This document shows, one piece after another, positions 7,515 to 16,338 of a stretch of DNA of 64,000 nucleotides. Source of the DNA: DAINPP01 sp036743375. GTDB lineage: Bacteria > Thermotogota > Thermotogae > MWEM01. The notes beneath the pieces were generated by a model. The model was given only the letters and a program-made list of their open reading frames with translations, did not search any database and was not told where the DNA came from. Position numbers and translations under genes: made by a program. The stretch covers positions 1 to 64,000 of the forward strand of contig DAINPP010000005.1 in the NCBI GenBank assembly GCA_036743375.1. The letters are read 5' to 3'. Each line of letters starts with the position of its first letter. Within the stretch, counting starts at the first letter, position 1.

Positions 7515-8399
7515 TCATTGACTGTTTTCTATTTCCTCAAAGATCTGCACATAATTGTCATATCTCGTATCGAGAATCTCTCCATTTTCCAGTGCATCGA
7601 TGACTCCGCAATCCGGTTCGTTGATGTGGGTACAGTCGTCAAAGGCACAATAGCGTGAATGGTTGATGAGATCCGGCATCAGGAATCTGATATGATGCTT
7701 GTCAAAGTGTTTCATATCCAGAAAGGCAAATCCTGGGGTATCGGCAATCAACCCGTTACTGCTTATCGAAAGCAGTTCGGAATAGGTCGTCGTATGTTTA
7801 CCCCGTTCAAGTTGTTCGGAAAGTACGCCCTCTCTCAAGCTCAACCCCGGTTCAACGGCGTTCAGCAGACTGCTCTTTCCAACTCCGGACATCCCGGCCA
7901 TCGTGGAGATCTTTCCACTGAAGATGGTCTTCAGGAGTTCTATTCCCCTGCCGGTCTTTGCACTGGTTTCCAGTACCGTGTAAAATTTCGAATAATAGGC
8001 TGCAATCTCGTTCATCTCTTCCCGGTCGTGATGTGTCATGAGATCGGTCTTGTTGAAGACCAGTATACTTTCTATCTCCTGACTTTCCGCCATGATGAGG
8101 AACTTGTCGAGCGTCAGGAGGGATAATGAAGGCTGAGACATGGTCAGAACCAGGATGACCTGATCGATGTTGGCGATATGTGGACGTGCCAGTTCGTTCT
8201 TTCGCGGCAGGATATTCTCAATCCTTCCCTTCATATCGGGAAAACCGATGTATTCAACGAGATCACCGACAAGCGGACGTATCCCCTGTTTCTTGAATTT
8301 TCCACGCAGGGTACACATATACCGGTCTCTGGTCTGCGTGTCGATGACATCCAGCATGTTGGAGTGAAACCTGATGACTATTCCGTGTCTTCTATCCAT
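7515..8399 (-). CDS. rsgA: Ribosome small subunit-dependent GTPase A
   Basis: A 294-residue late 30S assembly GTPase. It shows the circularly permuted motif order of the YjeQ family: G4 NKTD at 116-119, then G1 GMSGVGKS at 169-176, then G3 DTPG at 220-223. An N-terminal OB-fold covers residues 1-70 and the C-terminal zinc site is C251, C256, H258 and C264. The ATG at 8399 lies inside the end of the upstream acetyltransferase gene (22-base overlap), so translation is probably coupled. Length and motifs are typical of the family. Confidence 0.95.
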   Translation of the reverse strand: MDRRHGIVIRFHSNMLDVIDTQTRDRYMCTLRGKFKKQGIRPLVGDLVEYIGFPDMKGRIENILPRKNELARPHIANIDQVILVLTMSQPSLSLLTLDKFLIMAESQEIESILVFNKTDLMTHHDREEMNEIAAYYSKFYTVLETSAKTGRGIELLKTIFSGKISTMAGMSGVGKSSLLNAVEPGLSLREGVLSEQLERGKHTTTYSELLSISSNGLIADTPGFAFLDMKHFDKHHIRFLMPDLINHSRYCAFDDCTHINEPDCGVIDALENGEILDTRYDNYVQIFEEIENSQ

Positions 8400-8941
8400 T
8401 CATTCGATCCTTCTTTCTTCAACTTGCCCATCATGATCAGATCCTGAACCCTTCCGTCTTCAAAACGAACGGCCCTTCGCCTGACCCCCTCTATTCTGAA
8501 TCCGTATTTCTGATAGAGGGAAATGGCCCTTTCGTTGCCGTTCATTACGAACAGGGTGAGTCGTCTGATCATATTTATCTCAGTAGCCCATTCGATCAGG
8601 GCTTCAACCAGTGCTGAGCCGATTCCCATTCCGGCATAATTCCTGTCAACCGAGATACCAAATTCCCCGTCATGGGAGTTTCTGAGTCTGTTTCCTGCGA
8701 CAAAATTCAGCATACCGACAATTTTATCCCCATCCACTGCAACAAAAAACTCACAATTTTCCCTGAGGGCATGTCTTCTGATCATGTCTCTTTCATACTC
8801 CACACTCAAATCCATCTCGCAGGTCCTGGAAATCATGTACCTGAAATGATCCTGATTCTGCTTCAGGTATTTAACAACACCCGCCGCATCTCTTTCATTC
8901 GCTTCCCTTATGATGATCTCATCAGATTTGTTCGAATTCAT
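8378..8941 (-). CDS. GNAT acetyltransferase, RimI-like
   Basis: A 187-residue acetyltransferase. The acetyl-CoA loop reads RNYAGMGIGSALVEALIEWA (about 105-124), and the following LTLFVMNGNERAISLYQKYGFRIEGVRR is the standard C-terminal GNAT signature. The substrate could be ribosomal protein S18 (as for RimI) or another amine; the relatively long N-terminus argues against a strict RimI assignment. It overlaps rsgA by 22 bases and is 12 bases after the flavin-reductase-like gene, in a tight minus-strand operon. Confidence 0.85.
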   Translation of the reverse strand: MNSNKSDEIIIREANERDAAGVVKYLKQNQDHFRYMISRTCEMDLSVEYERDMIRRHALRENCEFFVAVDGDKIVGMLNFVAGNRLRNSHDGEFGISVDRNYAGMGIGSALVEALIEWATEINMIRRLTLFVMNGNERAISLYQKYGFRIEGVRRRAVRFEDGRVQDLIMMGKLKKEGSNEWIEDTE

Positions 8942-8953
8942 TGATTCTCCGCT

Positions 8954-9463
8954 TTATCTGACGAGGATGTCATCAATTCTGCCGTAAAGCATGACATGAT
9001 AGCCGTTATCCTGTTTATAGAATTTATCGATGTATTCATGATCCAGATTGTACGGTTCGATCTGATTGCTCGTGATGATCGAACAGTTCAGGGTAAGGGC
9101 TGCTTCATCCACCGGGGCATAGCCATTCGATTTGTCCGTTGCATGCAGTTTTTCGCTCATGAATTTGTTTTCGTCATAACCACTCACCGTTCCAAAATAA
9201 GACAGTGCATCCTTGTACGTGTCGGCGAAGAAATTCACACTGAATCTGTCTGAGGCCTTCAGGGCGTTTAACGTGTATCTCTGGGGTCTGACCGCTGTGA
9301 CGAAGAAGGGTTGATTCCACATGTTGCCGAAAAACCCCCAGCCGATCGTCATTCCCGAAGTTCCCCTCTCTATGTCGTTGGCACTGAGTAGAACCTTCCC
9401 GTTGATAAGCCTTTCGTACATGTATCCGAGTTTTGAATAATAAAGTTGTGTATCCAAAGCCAT
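8954..9463 (-). CDS. Flavin reductase-like FMN-binding split-barrel protein
   Basis: A 169-residue protein. The region GMTIGWGFFGNMWNQPFFVTAVRP, and the later RFSVNFF and HEYIDKFYKQDNGYHVMLYGRI, match the flavin reductase/DIM6 family, which binds FMN and often reduces free flavin. Substrate and physiological partner are unknown. The ATG at 9463 follows an AGGAGG that lies inside the last codons of the upstream pseudouridine synthase gene, one base away, so expression is coupled. Small flavoproteins of this class are common in anaerobes as redox or oxygen-defence proteins. Confidence 0.8.
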   Translation of the reverse strand: MALDTQLYYSKLGYMYERLINGKVLLSANDIERGTSGMTIGWGFFGNMWNQPFFVTAVRPQRYTLNALKASDRFSVNFFADTYKDALSYFGTVSGYDENKFMSEKLHATDKSNGYAPVDEAALTLNCSIITSNQIEPYNLDHEYIDKFYKQDNGYHVMLYGRIDDILVR

Positions 9464-9464
9464 C

Positions 9465-10394
9465 TTATGCCTCCTGTATTCTATGTAAAAAGTTGATCAG
9501 ATCGTCTTTCATCTCTGCCACAAAATCATACTGCCGATTCAGCTCATCGTCGTAAAAGGACATCTTCAGACAGTGAAGAAACTGTCTCTTCAGTCCCATC
9601 TTGCCGAGTTGACGATTCAGCATCCGGTCTCCATACTTCGTATCTCCGGCGACCGGTTCATTTCGGTAGGCGAGATGTCTTCTGATCTGATGTTTTCTTC
9701 CCGTCTCAATAACCGCACGGGCCAGCGTAAACTCATAAAAATCACCTTTAATATTGGTTGTGAACGTACTTTCGGGATAAAAACGGGTGAAGGCTGCCTT
9801 TTCGTCTATGGGTGTATCCGCGTCAAATTCGTCCGTCTCACGACCAACAAATAAAGTGATATATTCCTTATGAACCTCCCGTTGAGAAATAAGCTGTGAT
9901 AATCTTCTCGCTAACATTCTTTTTTTTGCGATTATCAATACACCTGACGTATTTTTGTCCAGTCTGTGCACCAGGAAGGGTTCGAAGCCGTTTTTCTCAC
10001 CGTAGAACAGAAGCCCCTCGATCAGAGTCGCCCGGTTTTCCTCTCCAGTCCCAGGGTGTACCGAAATCCCGGCCTCTTTGTTCAGTGCAAGCAGATACTC
10101 ATCCTCAAAGAGGATATCGAGGTCCATTTCCACCGGTTTCAGTTCCCTTTCACCTTCCACGCTCCTCTCTATCTGCTGCTTCTTCTCTTCATCTCCCGGC
10201 ATCCAGACGGAAACCACGTCATCCACCTCTATCGGATGATCGGGATTTTTCACACGCTTCCCGTTTACCTTCACATCGCCTTTTCTCAGCATTTTGTAGA
10301 GCGAAGCCATCTTGACCTCGCCAAAATATTTTCGGAGAAACTTATCCAGTCGGTTGAAATAATTTTCCTCTGTTACGGTTATCTCTTTTCTCAA
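9465..10394 (-). CDS. RluA-family 23S rRNA pseudouridine synthase
   Basis: About 309 residues. An N-terminal S4 RNA-binding domain (LDKFLRKYFGEVKMASLYKML, then GDVKVNGKRV) precedes the RluA catalytic domain with VHRLDKNTSGVLIIAK, in which the Asp of RLDK is the catalytic residue. The arrangement matches RluC/RluD-type enzymes; which uridines are modified cannot be read from sequence. I prefer the TTG at 10394 because AAGGA precedes it by about eight bases; a TTG at 10415 lacks a ribosome site. It is the first gene of the operon running through the flavin reductase, GNAT and rsgA, two or three of which concern ribosome biogenesis. Confidence 0.88.
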   Translation of the reverse strand: MRKEITVTEENYFNRLDKFLRKYFGEVKMASLYKMLRKGDVKVNGKRVKNPDHPIEVDDVVSVWMPGDEEKKQQIERSVEGERELKPVEMDLDILFEDEYLLALNKEAGISVHPGTGEENRATLIEGLLFYGEKNGFEPFLVHRLDKNTSGVLIIAKKRMLARRLSQLISQREVHKEYITLFVGRETDEFDADTPIDEKAAFTRFYPESTFTTNIKGDFYEFTLARAVIETGRKHQIRRHLAYRNEPVAGDTKYGDRMLNRQLGKMGLKRQFLHCLKMSFYDDELNRQYDFVAEMKDDLINFLHRIQEA

Positions 10395-10636
10395 AGTATC
10401 ATTCCTTTTGATCAATTATTATTTGCGATCATTCGCTTTCTGACGCTACGGGGAACATGAAACAACAAAATGCACCGAAAAAGGCGACTTTCAACTTGTT
10501 CAGAGCCGGTAATCATCAGAAAAATATTTTACAGCACACCCAAATATACCACAATCAGAGCTGTTATGATACACACTGTTAATTGATGTTTAAAGCTGTC
10601 ATCGGAATTCAATCTTTTTTGGGAGAATGGGTCTGA

Positions 10637-11167
10637 TCAGAAATAATAATCGAAGGCTTCACCCTTCAGCCCATCAAAACTGGAAGAATCATACGATTCG
10701 ACGTACAAACCGTTCAAAGCGGCTCTCTTTTTGAAATAGGTCTGAATCGGAAAAAAATCGCTGGTGGTGTCCGTTACTCTGCCGGTAACGATTTCCCTGA
10801 GCTCTTCTCTTGCGGCTACTCCGTAATTGTTGAACTCAAAAAGTACTCCACCACGCGGAAACAATTTTTTGAACTGTTTACAGTTCACGAAATTATTTTC
10901 CTTCTTAAGCTGGGGTTGCAGTTTTTTAAATTGCTTCTCGTCTACCGAAAGCTCGGAGGCGAGTTTGTCGATAAAATGCCCGATCTCGGAAGTCTTACTT
11001 CCACGGACCAGTTCGTTGAGGTATTGATATTTCATCAGCAGCTCAGCCTTGTTTTCGGAGCGGTTGATCCTTCTCAGGAGCTCATTCAACCGGCTGTTCT
11101 GTATTTTCTTATCCGCTGGGGTGGCCTTGAGGGGAATATTTTGCGCATACGCGGCAGCACTGATCAT
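10637..11167 (-). CDS. Hypothetical protein, family not recognised
   Basis: A 176-residue soluble protein with a good start (GGAGG six bases before ATG at 11167). Residues 15-70 look helical and charged (SRLNELLRRINRSENKAELL), with a second helical block to about 100 and a mixed C-terminal part ending in an acidic-aromatic tail (GEAFDYYF). There is no signal peptide: MISAAAYAQN is too weak. The Lys-rich middle (KKLQPQLKKENN) could bind nucleic acid, but this is speculative. It lies 99 bases downstream of trkH on the same strand; no terminator is obvious between them, so it may belong to the potassium operon. Base composition does not differ visibly from its neighbours. Confidence 0.5.
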   Translation of the reverse strand: MISAAAYAQNIPLKATPADKKIQNSRLNELLRRINRSENKAELLMKYQYLNELVRGSKTSEIGHFIDKLASELSVDEKQFKKLQPQLKKENNFVNCKQFKKLFPRGGVLFEFNNYGVAAREELREIVTGRVTDTTSDFFPIQTYFKKRAALNGLYVESYDSSSFDGLKGEAFDYYF

Positions 11168-11266
11168 CTGATACCTCCATGATATAATCTCAACTTTAAG
11201 GAAAAAGCTGCTAATGTAAAAAATATAAATCTCTGGTGTTCAGATTATACCACTTTTTCATGCCGT

Positions 11267-12751
11267 TTATTTCCCGGATTGTAAATATTGTTTTAAATCC
11301 CTGAAGATTTTTGCAATAGCATATAAAATAATTATAAATTCAAGACGCCCGAGGAACATCCCGATCGTTTCTGTCCAGATCACAGCATCCGGTGCCGAGG
11401 TAGATGTGATGCCGAGAGACAGTCCAACGGTAGAAAGAGCCGAGGCATATTCAAAGGCCGCGGTCATAAAATCGTGACCGTGTGCGACGAGAACAACGAC
11501 ACCTACCGTGTAGTTCAGGACATACAGCGTCGTGAAGATCAGAATATTACGCAGAAGATCGCTGTCTATCTTGTATTCGACGTTTCCTTTCCAGGCTCGG
11601 TGATCTCTGACCGTTCCTTTCGGAAGGAAGAAGTTCTCGATTTCGATCCAGATGGCCTTGAAGATGACAAATATTCTGAAGAGTTTCAAGCCACCCGATG
11701 TAGAATCCATCATCCCACCAAAGATCATGAGCAGCGTCATGAGTAGCAGGGCGTAATGATTCCATACCGTCATATCCGTTGTGGCAAAGCCGGTTCCCGT
11801 TAAGGCGGAAACCGCCTGGAAAGTCGATTGCCTGATGGATTCGGGTAATGATGTGTAAACACTGCCGAATACGGCACTCGCAATCAGCGGGATGAAAATG
11901 ACGAGGATGATGAAATAGGTCCACGGCTCCACGTTCTTCTTCAACCGTTTGAAATCTCCCGACCAGAGCAGATAATGGATACCGAATCCGGTTGTACCGA
12001 GTGTCATCAGGACGATCGTGATGATCTCTATCGGGACACTGTTGTAATACCCGATACTGGCATGCCGTGTGGAAAAACCACCTGTTGCAAGGCCCGTCAG
12101 TGCATGATTGAACGCATCAAACGGAGACATGCCGGCAAAGACATAGGCGGAAAAACCGATCAGGGCATAGGTAAAATAGATACTCAGTATGGTCTTGGTG
12201 GATTTCTTTATATGCGGCTGAAGGTTATCCATGCGTCCTTCCGCTGCGTATATTCCAGAACTGACCCCACCGCCAATCGAGGAAAGCATGATGATGGCAA
12301 AGCCGGCTCCACCGAAGTACTGCATGAGTGAGCGCCAGACGAGAAAGAGTCTCGGAATCTTTTCCTCATGAACGAGTGTCAGACCGGTTGTGGTCCATCC
12401 GCTTGTACTTTCGAAGATGGCATGGGTCAGATTCAGGATATTCGCAAAGACAAAGGGCAGGGCCGAAAAGAAAACGGCTGCGAGCCAGACGAAAAAGACG
12501 ATGATGGCGCCTTCATGAATCGTCAGTTTACTGCTTTGCGCCTTTTTATTGAACATAAACCATAAAATATAACCGGTGATGAAGGAAAGGGCCGCGCTTT
12601 CAACGAAGTAGATGGCGTTCGGGACCTCCTCCGGATAGAAGAAAAGAAAGAGCAGCGGGAGTAACAGGATGGCTGAAAAGGCCATAAGCATCCAGCCGAG
12701 ATTGGTGAATATTGTACTGTACTGTGTTCTGAGTATTCTCCTGTAAGACAT
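11267..12751 (-). CDS. trkH: Trk-type potassium uptake membrane subunit
   Basis: A 494-residue integral membrane protein, the usual TrkH length. It has four repeated membrane-pore-membrane units; the selectivity-filter glycines are visible in STSGWTTTGLT, HALTGLATGGFST, SALTGTGFAT and ASALSTVGLS. It imports K+ coupled to an ion gradient and needs a cytosolic TrkA ring for gating. The start is an ATG at 12751 with GGAAAGG upstream, next to the stop of the first TrkA-like gene. Gene order response regulator, TrkA-like, TrkA-like, TrkH reads as one operon. Confidence 0.92.
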   Translation of the reverse strand: MSYRRILRTQYSTIFTNLGWMLMAFSAILLLPLLFLFFYPEEVPNAIYFVESAALSFITGYILWFMFNKKAQSSKLTIHEGAIIVFFVWLAAVFFSALPFVFANILNLTHAIFESTSGWTTTGLTLVHEEKIPRLFLVWRSLMQYFGGAGFAIIMLSSIGGGVSSGIYAAEGRMDNLQPHIKKSTKTILSIYFTYALIGFSAYVFAGMSPFDAFNHALTGLATGGFSTRHASIGYYNSVPIEIITIVLMTLGTTGFGIHYLLWSGDFKRLKKNVEPWTYFIILVIFIPLIASAVFGSVYTSLPESIRQSTFQAVSALTGTGFATTDMTVWNHYALLLMTLLMIFGGMMDSTSGGLKLFRIFVIFKAIWIEIENFFLPKGTVRDHRAWKGNVEYKIDSDLLRNILIFTTLYVLNYTVGVVVLVAHGHDFMTAAFEYASALSTVGLSLGITSTSAPDAVIWTETIGMFLGRLEFIIILYAIAKIFRDLKQYLQSGK

Positions 12752-12752
12752 G

Positions 12753-13412
12753 TCAATCCTTTCCGGAAATGATTTTCACCGTCTGTGTCTGAACAGAAGG
12801 TTTACACATGATGGCAAGCCGGTCGCCTTCCTTGAGAAGCGTTTCACCATGTGGAACGATGAGTTCCTCGTTTCTTGTAATGGCGCCGACAATGGCTCCT
12901 TTTGGAAGCCCAAGTTGCTTGAGCATCTTTCCGTTTGCCGGGAATCCCTCTTCAAGGGTAAGTTGCAGAACAAGTCCCTTCCCCTCTTCAAAAGACATGA
13001 TATTCGTCAGCCTTGAAGACACCCGCTGTTCGATAAGGGTCGACAGGATTTCTGTCATACTGATGACGCTGTCAATCCCGAGCTGCTTGAAAAGTTCGGC
13101 ATTTTCAGGGTCATTGGCCAGCGTATAGACCTTTTTGATGTTCAATACCCTCTTACAGAGCTGTGCGATGATGAGATTATCCTCATCCTGTGGGGTTAAT
13201 GCGAGGATGATATCGTTGTCAAATATCTCCGCGCGCTGAAGTGTCTCTATCTTACTGGCATCCCCGTGAATGATGAGCGCCTTGATCTGTCTTGCCATCT
13301 CTTCACAGTACTGTTTATCCTTGTTGATGATGACGACGTTGCTTCCTTTTGCGATAAGCGATTTGGCAAGGTAATAGGTTACCCTTCTGCCACCGGCGAG
13401 AATGATCTTCAC
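12753..13412 (-). CDS. TrkA-like regulator with RCK_N and RCK_C domains, degenerate nucleotide loop
   Basis: A 219-residue cytosolic gating subunit. Residues 1-125 form the Rossmann RCK_N domain and 140-219 the RCK_C domain, which in related proteins binds ligands such as c-di-AMP. The nucleotide loop at residues 7-12 reads GGRRVT, where the usual form is GGGRVG: two of the three glycines of GxGxxG are replaced (R9, T12). NAD(H) or ATP binding may therefore be lost here and carried by the shorter partner at 13409-13843, which keeps the motif. The two genes overlap by four bases. Confidence 0.85.
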   Translation of the reverse strand: MKIILAGGRRVTYYLAKSLIAKGSNVVIINKDKQYCEEMARQIKALIIHGDASKIETLQRAEIFDNDIILALTPQDEDNLIIAQLCKRVLNIKKVYTLANDPENAELFKQLGIDSVISMTEILSTLIEQRVSSRLTNIMSFEEGKGLVLQLTLEEGFPANGKMLKQLGLPKGAIVGAITRNEELIVPHGETLLKEGDRLAIMCKPSVQTQTVKIISGKD

Positions 13413-13843
13413 AGCAGATCACCCGTAATTTCGTCAAAGGTCTTGTTTAAGGCAATCTCTGCAAGATTCATAGGAATGATGGTCTTGACGTCTATCTGAT
13501 TGAAGAGCTGAACGTTGTCCGGATCATACACCCTGGCGATGACATGGGGGACGTGAAATACCTCTTTCGCAACCTGAGAAACCATATAATTAATGTTATC
13601 CTTGTTGGTGAAGGCCAGTACCATGGTAGCCTTTGAAATCTTGGCCTTTTTCAGGCATTCCAGCTCCGTTGCGTTTCCCGTGATCGTAAAACCGGTAAAT
13701 TCCTGCGTCAGATGCTCAAAGCTCTTTTCATCCTTGTCCAGGATGACAACGCTGTGTCCGAGATTGGACAGATTACTGGCAATCTTTGAACCAAGTCGTC
13801 CACAACCGATGATGATAACGTACCAACTAACCTTCTTCGCCAT
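13409..13843 (-). CDS. TrkA-like single RCK_N domain protein
   Basis: A 144-residue protein consisting of one RCK_N Rossmann domain. The nucleotide loop GCGRLG (about residues 13-18) is intact and is followed by an acidic LDKDEKS strand end, as in NAD-binding TrkA. No RCK_C domain follows, so this is half of a normal TrkA subunit. Together with the 219-residue partner it could form a mixed ring in which one chain binds nucleotide and the other carries the ligand-binding C domain. It overlaps both neighbours, so the subunits are translated from one message. Confidence 0.85.
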   Translation of the reverse strand: MAKKVSWYVIIIGCGRLGSKIASNLSNLGHSVVILDKDEKSFEHLTQEFTGFTITGNATELECLKKAKISKATMVLAFTNKDNINYMVSQVAKEVFHVPHVIARVYDPDNVQLFNQIDVKTIIPMNLAEIALNKTFDEITGDLL

Positions 13844-14459
13844 TTTTACCTTCCTCTTCTATACTTAACAATTTTGATTTTGCAGGCTCATATCCGTCAT
13901 CAAGTGCGATGGAAGCCTTGAGATGCCGGATGGCCATCTGCGTATCCTCTTCGGCAAGAAACTTTAATCCCATCAGATAATTGGGGATAGGAGAAGAGGG
14001 GAACGAAAAGAAGAGTTTTCTGAGATATTCCTCAGCACTTTTTATGGCTCCCTGTTTGATGAGTCCGCGGATATACTGGGCGGTTTCTTTCATATCCAGT
14101 TTGTGTTTCAGCATCTCTTTGACGATATCCTTGATCTCATCCGGAGAAAATGGTTTCGTGATGAAATCAATCGCACCAAGCTTGAAACAGCGGATGATAT
14201 TTTCCGGTTCGGCATAGGCTGAGACAACGGTAACAGGCATCGTAAACCCTTCCTCCTTCATCGCCTCGAGAAGGGCAAACCCATCCATTCCCGGCATTCT
14301 GAGATCGGTGAAGACGCCGTCATATCTCGTCTCAAACAGGGCCTTCAGGGCTTCTTCCCCATTTGAGCAACTGTCTGATTCATGTGCCATCTCATCGATA
14401 TATTTTTTTATCATACCCCTTATCACTGATTCATCATCTACGATCAAAAATCTTGCCAT
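13827..14459 (-). CDS. Response regulator with TPR-like output domain
   Basis: A 210-residue two-component receiver. D8, D9 and the phospho-acceptor D52 (FTDLRMPG), S80 and K102 (ITKPF) are all present in residues 1-120. The C-terminal 85 residues are helical and contain a TPR-like repeat (PIPNYLMGLKFLAEEDTQMAIRHLKASIALDDGYEPA). There is no DNA-binding domain, so output is probably by protein contact. No histidine kinase is nearby. Its 17-base overlap with the first TrkA-like gene suggests that it acts on the potassium system, but that is inference from position. Confidence 0.85.
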   Translation of the reverse strand: MARFLIVDDESVIRGMIKKYIDEMAHESDSCSNGEEALKALFETRYDGVFTDLRMPGMDGFALLEAMKEEGFTMPVTVVSAYAEPENIIRCFKLGAIDFITKPFSPDEIKDIVKEMLKHKLDMKETAQYIRGLIKQGAIKSAEEYLRKLFFSFPSSPIPNYLMGLKFLAEEDTQMAIRHLKASIALDDGYEPAKSKLLSIEEEGKNGEEG

Positions 14460-14505
14460 AATCTATCTCCTGAAAAAAGAATAATATCATATCATTATAC
14501 CACAG

Positions 14506-15411
14506 TTAAAAATCCTGAACCCAGCCGTTAAAAAGGCCGTATGCTTCCATTATCTTCACCGCCTCATCGTATTCACCGGCGGTAATCTTTCTCGACAGTT
14601 CCTCTTTTCCCAGGGCCTTGAAGACCGGGAAATACTGGGACATGAGCGATACGTTCACATTAGTCGACAATTCCTCCGCAACGAAGGCCATCGCCTCTTC
14701 CGTACCGGATAGACCGTTCGGAAGCACGAGATGACGAATGATGAGTCTGCGGGCGCCTACCTGCCTGAACATCTCCCGGATTGCCCGTTTCGTGTGTGTC
14801 CAGTACCCCTGAACACCTGAATACTTCAGACCCAATGTGTCATCGGTATACCGGATATCCGCGAGATAGACATCTACCACGCCTTCTATCTTTCTGAGAA
14901 TGTCTACGTTTTCGTAACTGCTCGTATTGTATACGATGGGAAGATGGAGGCCCTTTGGCACCGCAATGATCAACGCCCGAATGATACTGACGAGATGCGG
15001 AGTGGGCGTGACGAGATCAATATTGCAGACCCCTTTATCCTGAAGTCTCAGAAAGGCATCGGCGAGCTGTTCGGATGTATAAACTTCACCGTTGTTGAGC
15101 TGACTGAAGGCAAAATTTTGACAGTATACACATTTCATCGGACAACCGGAAAAAAAAACGGCTCCCGCACCGGTTCCCTCAATGAGCGGGGGTTCTTCCC
15201 CCGTGTGTACAACCACATTGGTAAGCATGGACTGATCGGACTGCTGACAGACGCCTCGCTCTTTGCTTCTGTTTATTCCACACTTCCTCGGACAGAGTTG
15301 ACAATGTTCCAGATTCGGAAGAATTTCTTCGAGAATCGCCTGAAGCTCTCCCGTTTTATACAATTCCACATAATTTCCAGATTCGGGTAACACGCTTTGT
15401 TCTACCTCCAA
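14506..15411 (-). CDS. Radical SAM protein, PflA-like (PflX-type)
   Basis: A 301-residue iron-sulfur enzyme. The SAM cluster motif is C90-x3-C94-x2-C97 (CPMKCVYCQN). An N-terminal extension holds further cysteines (C37, C40, C44, C55; CQLCPRKCG then GVCQQ), as in the uncharacterised PflX/YggW-like branch of pyruvate formate-lyase activase homologues. These proteins are often annotated as PFL activators, but no glycyl radical enzyme is nearby, so the true substrate is unknown. It stands alone between the response regulator and the terminator at 15434-15468. Confidence 0.85.
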   Translation of the reverse strand: MEVEQSVLPESGNYVELYKTGELQAILEEILPNLEHCQLCPRKCGINRSKERGVCQQSDQSMLTNVVVHTGEEPPLIEGTGAGAVFFSGCPMKCVYCQNFAFSQLNNGEVYTSEQLADAFLRLQDKGVCNIDLVTPTPHLVSIIRALIIAVPKGLHLPIVYNTSSYENVDILRKIEGVVDVYLADIRYTDDTLGLKYSGVQGYWTHTKRAIREMFRQVGARRLIIRHLVLPNGLSGTEEAMAFVAEELSTNVNVSLMSQYFPVFKALGKEELSRKITAGEYDEAVKIMEAYGLFNGWVQDF

Positions 15412-15433
15412 AGATAAAATCCAATGTATAATA

Positions 15434-15468
15434 ACACAAAAGCCCCCACTTTGTGGGGGCTTTTGTGT
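15434..15468. terminator. Bidirectional intrinsic terminator
   Basis: A 16-bp perfect stem (ACACAAAAGCCCCCAC against its complement) with a three-base TTT loop. The A/T flanks give U-runs on both strands. It separates the OsmC gene from the radical SAM gene on the minus strand. Confidence 0.92.
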
Positions 15469-15503
15469 GTATTACGCTTATATTCAGGGGTACAACAATT
15501 TCT

Positions 15504-15938
15504 TCAGGCTAATACAATGTTGACCGGTGTCTGATGCTGGAGATTATCACTGACCGGGCATCTGTTTTCTATCGTTTCAAGCCACTTTTCAACTGTTGCG
15601 GCATCCGCATCGGTATCCACACTAACTTTAACAGTGATTGTCTGATATCCCGGTCTCACATCCTTCGCCTTCCCCATGAAGCCTGCCGGATCAAGTTCCC
15701 CTACGATATCGAATGATAAGGCCTTTATCTCAAAACCCATTTCCTTTGCAACCATGTGCCCGACTACGTTGAGACATCCTGCAAGAGCGGCAAGGACATA
15801 TTCTACAGGGTTTGCACCTTCATCTGTTCCACCGAGGTTGGGTGGTTCATCGACTATCATCTTGAAATTTCTCGCCGTCACTTCAACCTGTGCGTGATGT
15901 TTGCTTTCCGCATGAACTCCAAATTTAATCATTGGCAT
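15504..15938 (-). CDS. OsmC-family peroxide-reducing protein
   Basis: A 144-residue OsmC-type protein that reduces organic hydroperoxides with a Cys pair. The peroxidatic Cys is C55 in ALAGCLNV, a helical position shared by the family, and the resolving Cys is C127 in ENRCPVSDNL. The GANPVEYVLAALAGC stretch is the strongest family signature. It starts at the ATG at 15938, eight bases after AGGAG, and is monocistronic, ending at a strong terminator. It fits oxidative stress defence in an anaerobe; sub-families (OsmC, Ohr, YhfA) cannot be separated with certainty, but the short N-terminus favours the YhfA-like group. Confidence 0.88.
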   Translation of the reverse strand: MPMIKFGVHAESKHHAQVEVTARNFKMIVDEPPNLGGTDEGANPVEYVLAALAGCLNVVGHMVAKEMGFEIKALSFDIVGELDPAGFMGKAKDVRPGYQTITVKVSVDTDADAATVEKWLETIENRCPVSDNLQHQTPVNIVLA

Positions 15939-16338
15939 CTAATCACTCCTCATTCCGTAATAATATGTTATCCTAACCTTAGACGATGAGGAGGGAAGAA
16001 GTATTACAGAAAAAGATGAAACATCTGTAAACATATAGTTGATATAAAATGAATTGGTTTTATCTCAGGCGGAATTCATTATGGCATAGAGATCTGAAAA
16101 GGTTTATTTCAGCCATCTTCACCCACTATCAAGTCAAATAGGGAAAGGCCGAAAGCAACAACTCTGTGATAATTGCTTGTGCATCAGATTTCTTTTAGTG
16201 GTAAGGGAGAAAAGGGGATAACTAAGTAAGCTATGCAACACAGATAAGGGAGATTTCCGGTTACCTATGCAAATGATCCTGTTTTTCAACAATGGGTTCA
16301 GAGGCTGAGAATTGAGAATAAAGATAAGGGGGATAATT
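15939..16338. other. Intergenic stretch without a recognisable gene
   Basis: About 400 bases between two divergent genes. It holds the osmC-like promoter side and several small inverted repeats: TTACAGA/TCTGTAA near 16004-16030, ATGAATT/AATTCAT near 16049-16081, and AAGCAA/TTGCTT near 16151-16187. A direct CTATGCAA repeat occurs near 16230 and 16264. Open frames are short and interrupted; a 28-codon frame just before the nucleotidyltransferase gene has no start or ribosome site. It could be a decayed gene or a structured leader of the nucleotidyltransferase, but nothing matches a riboswitch I know. Confidence 0.4.
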
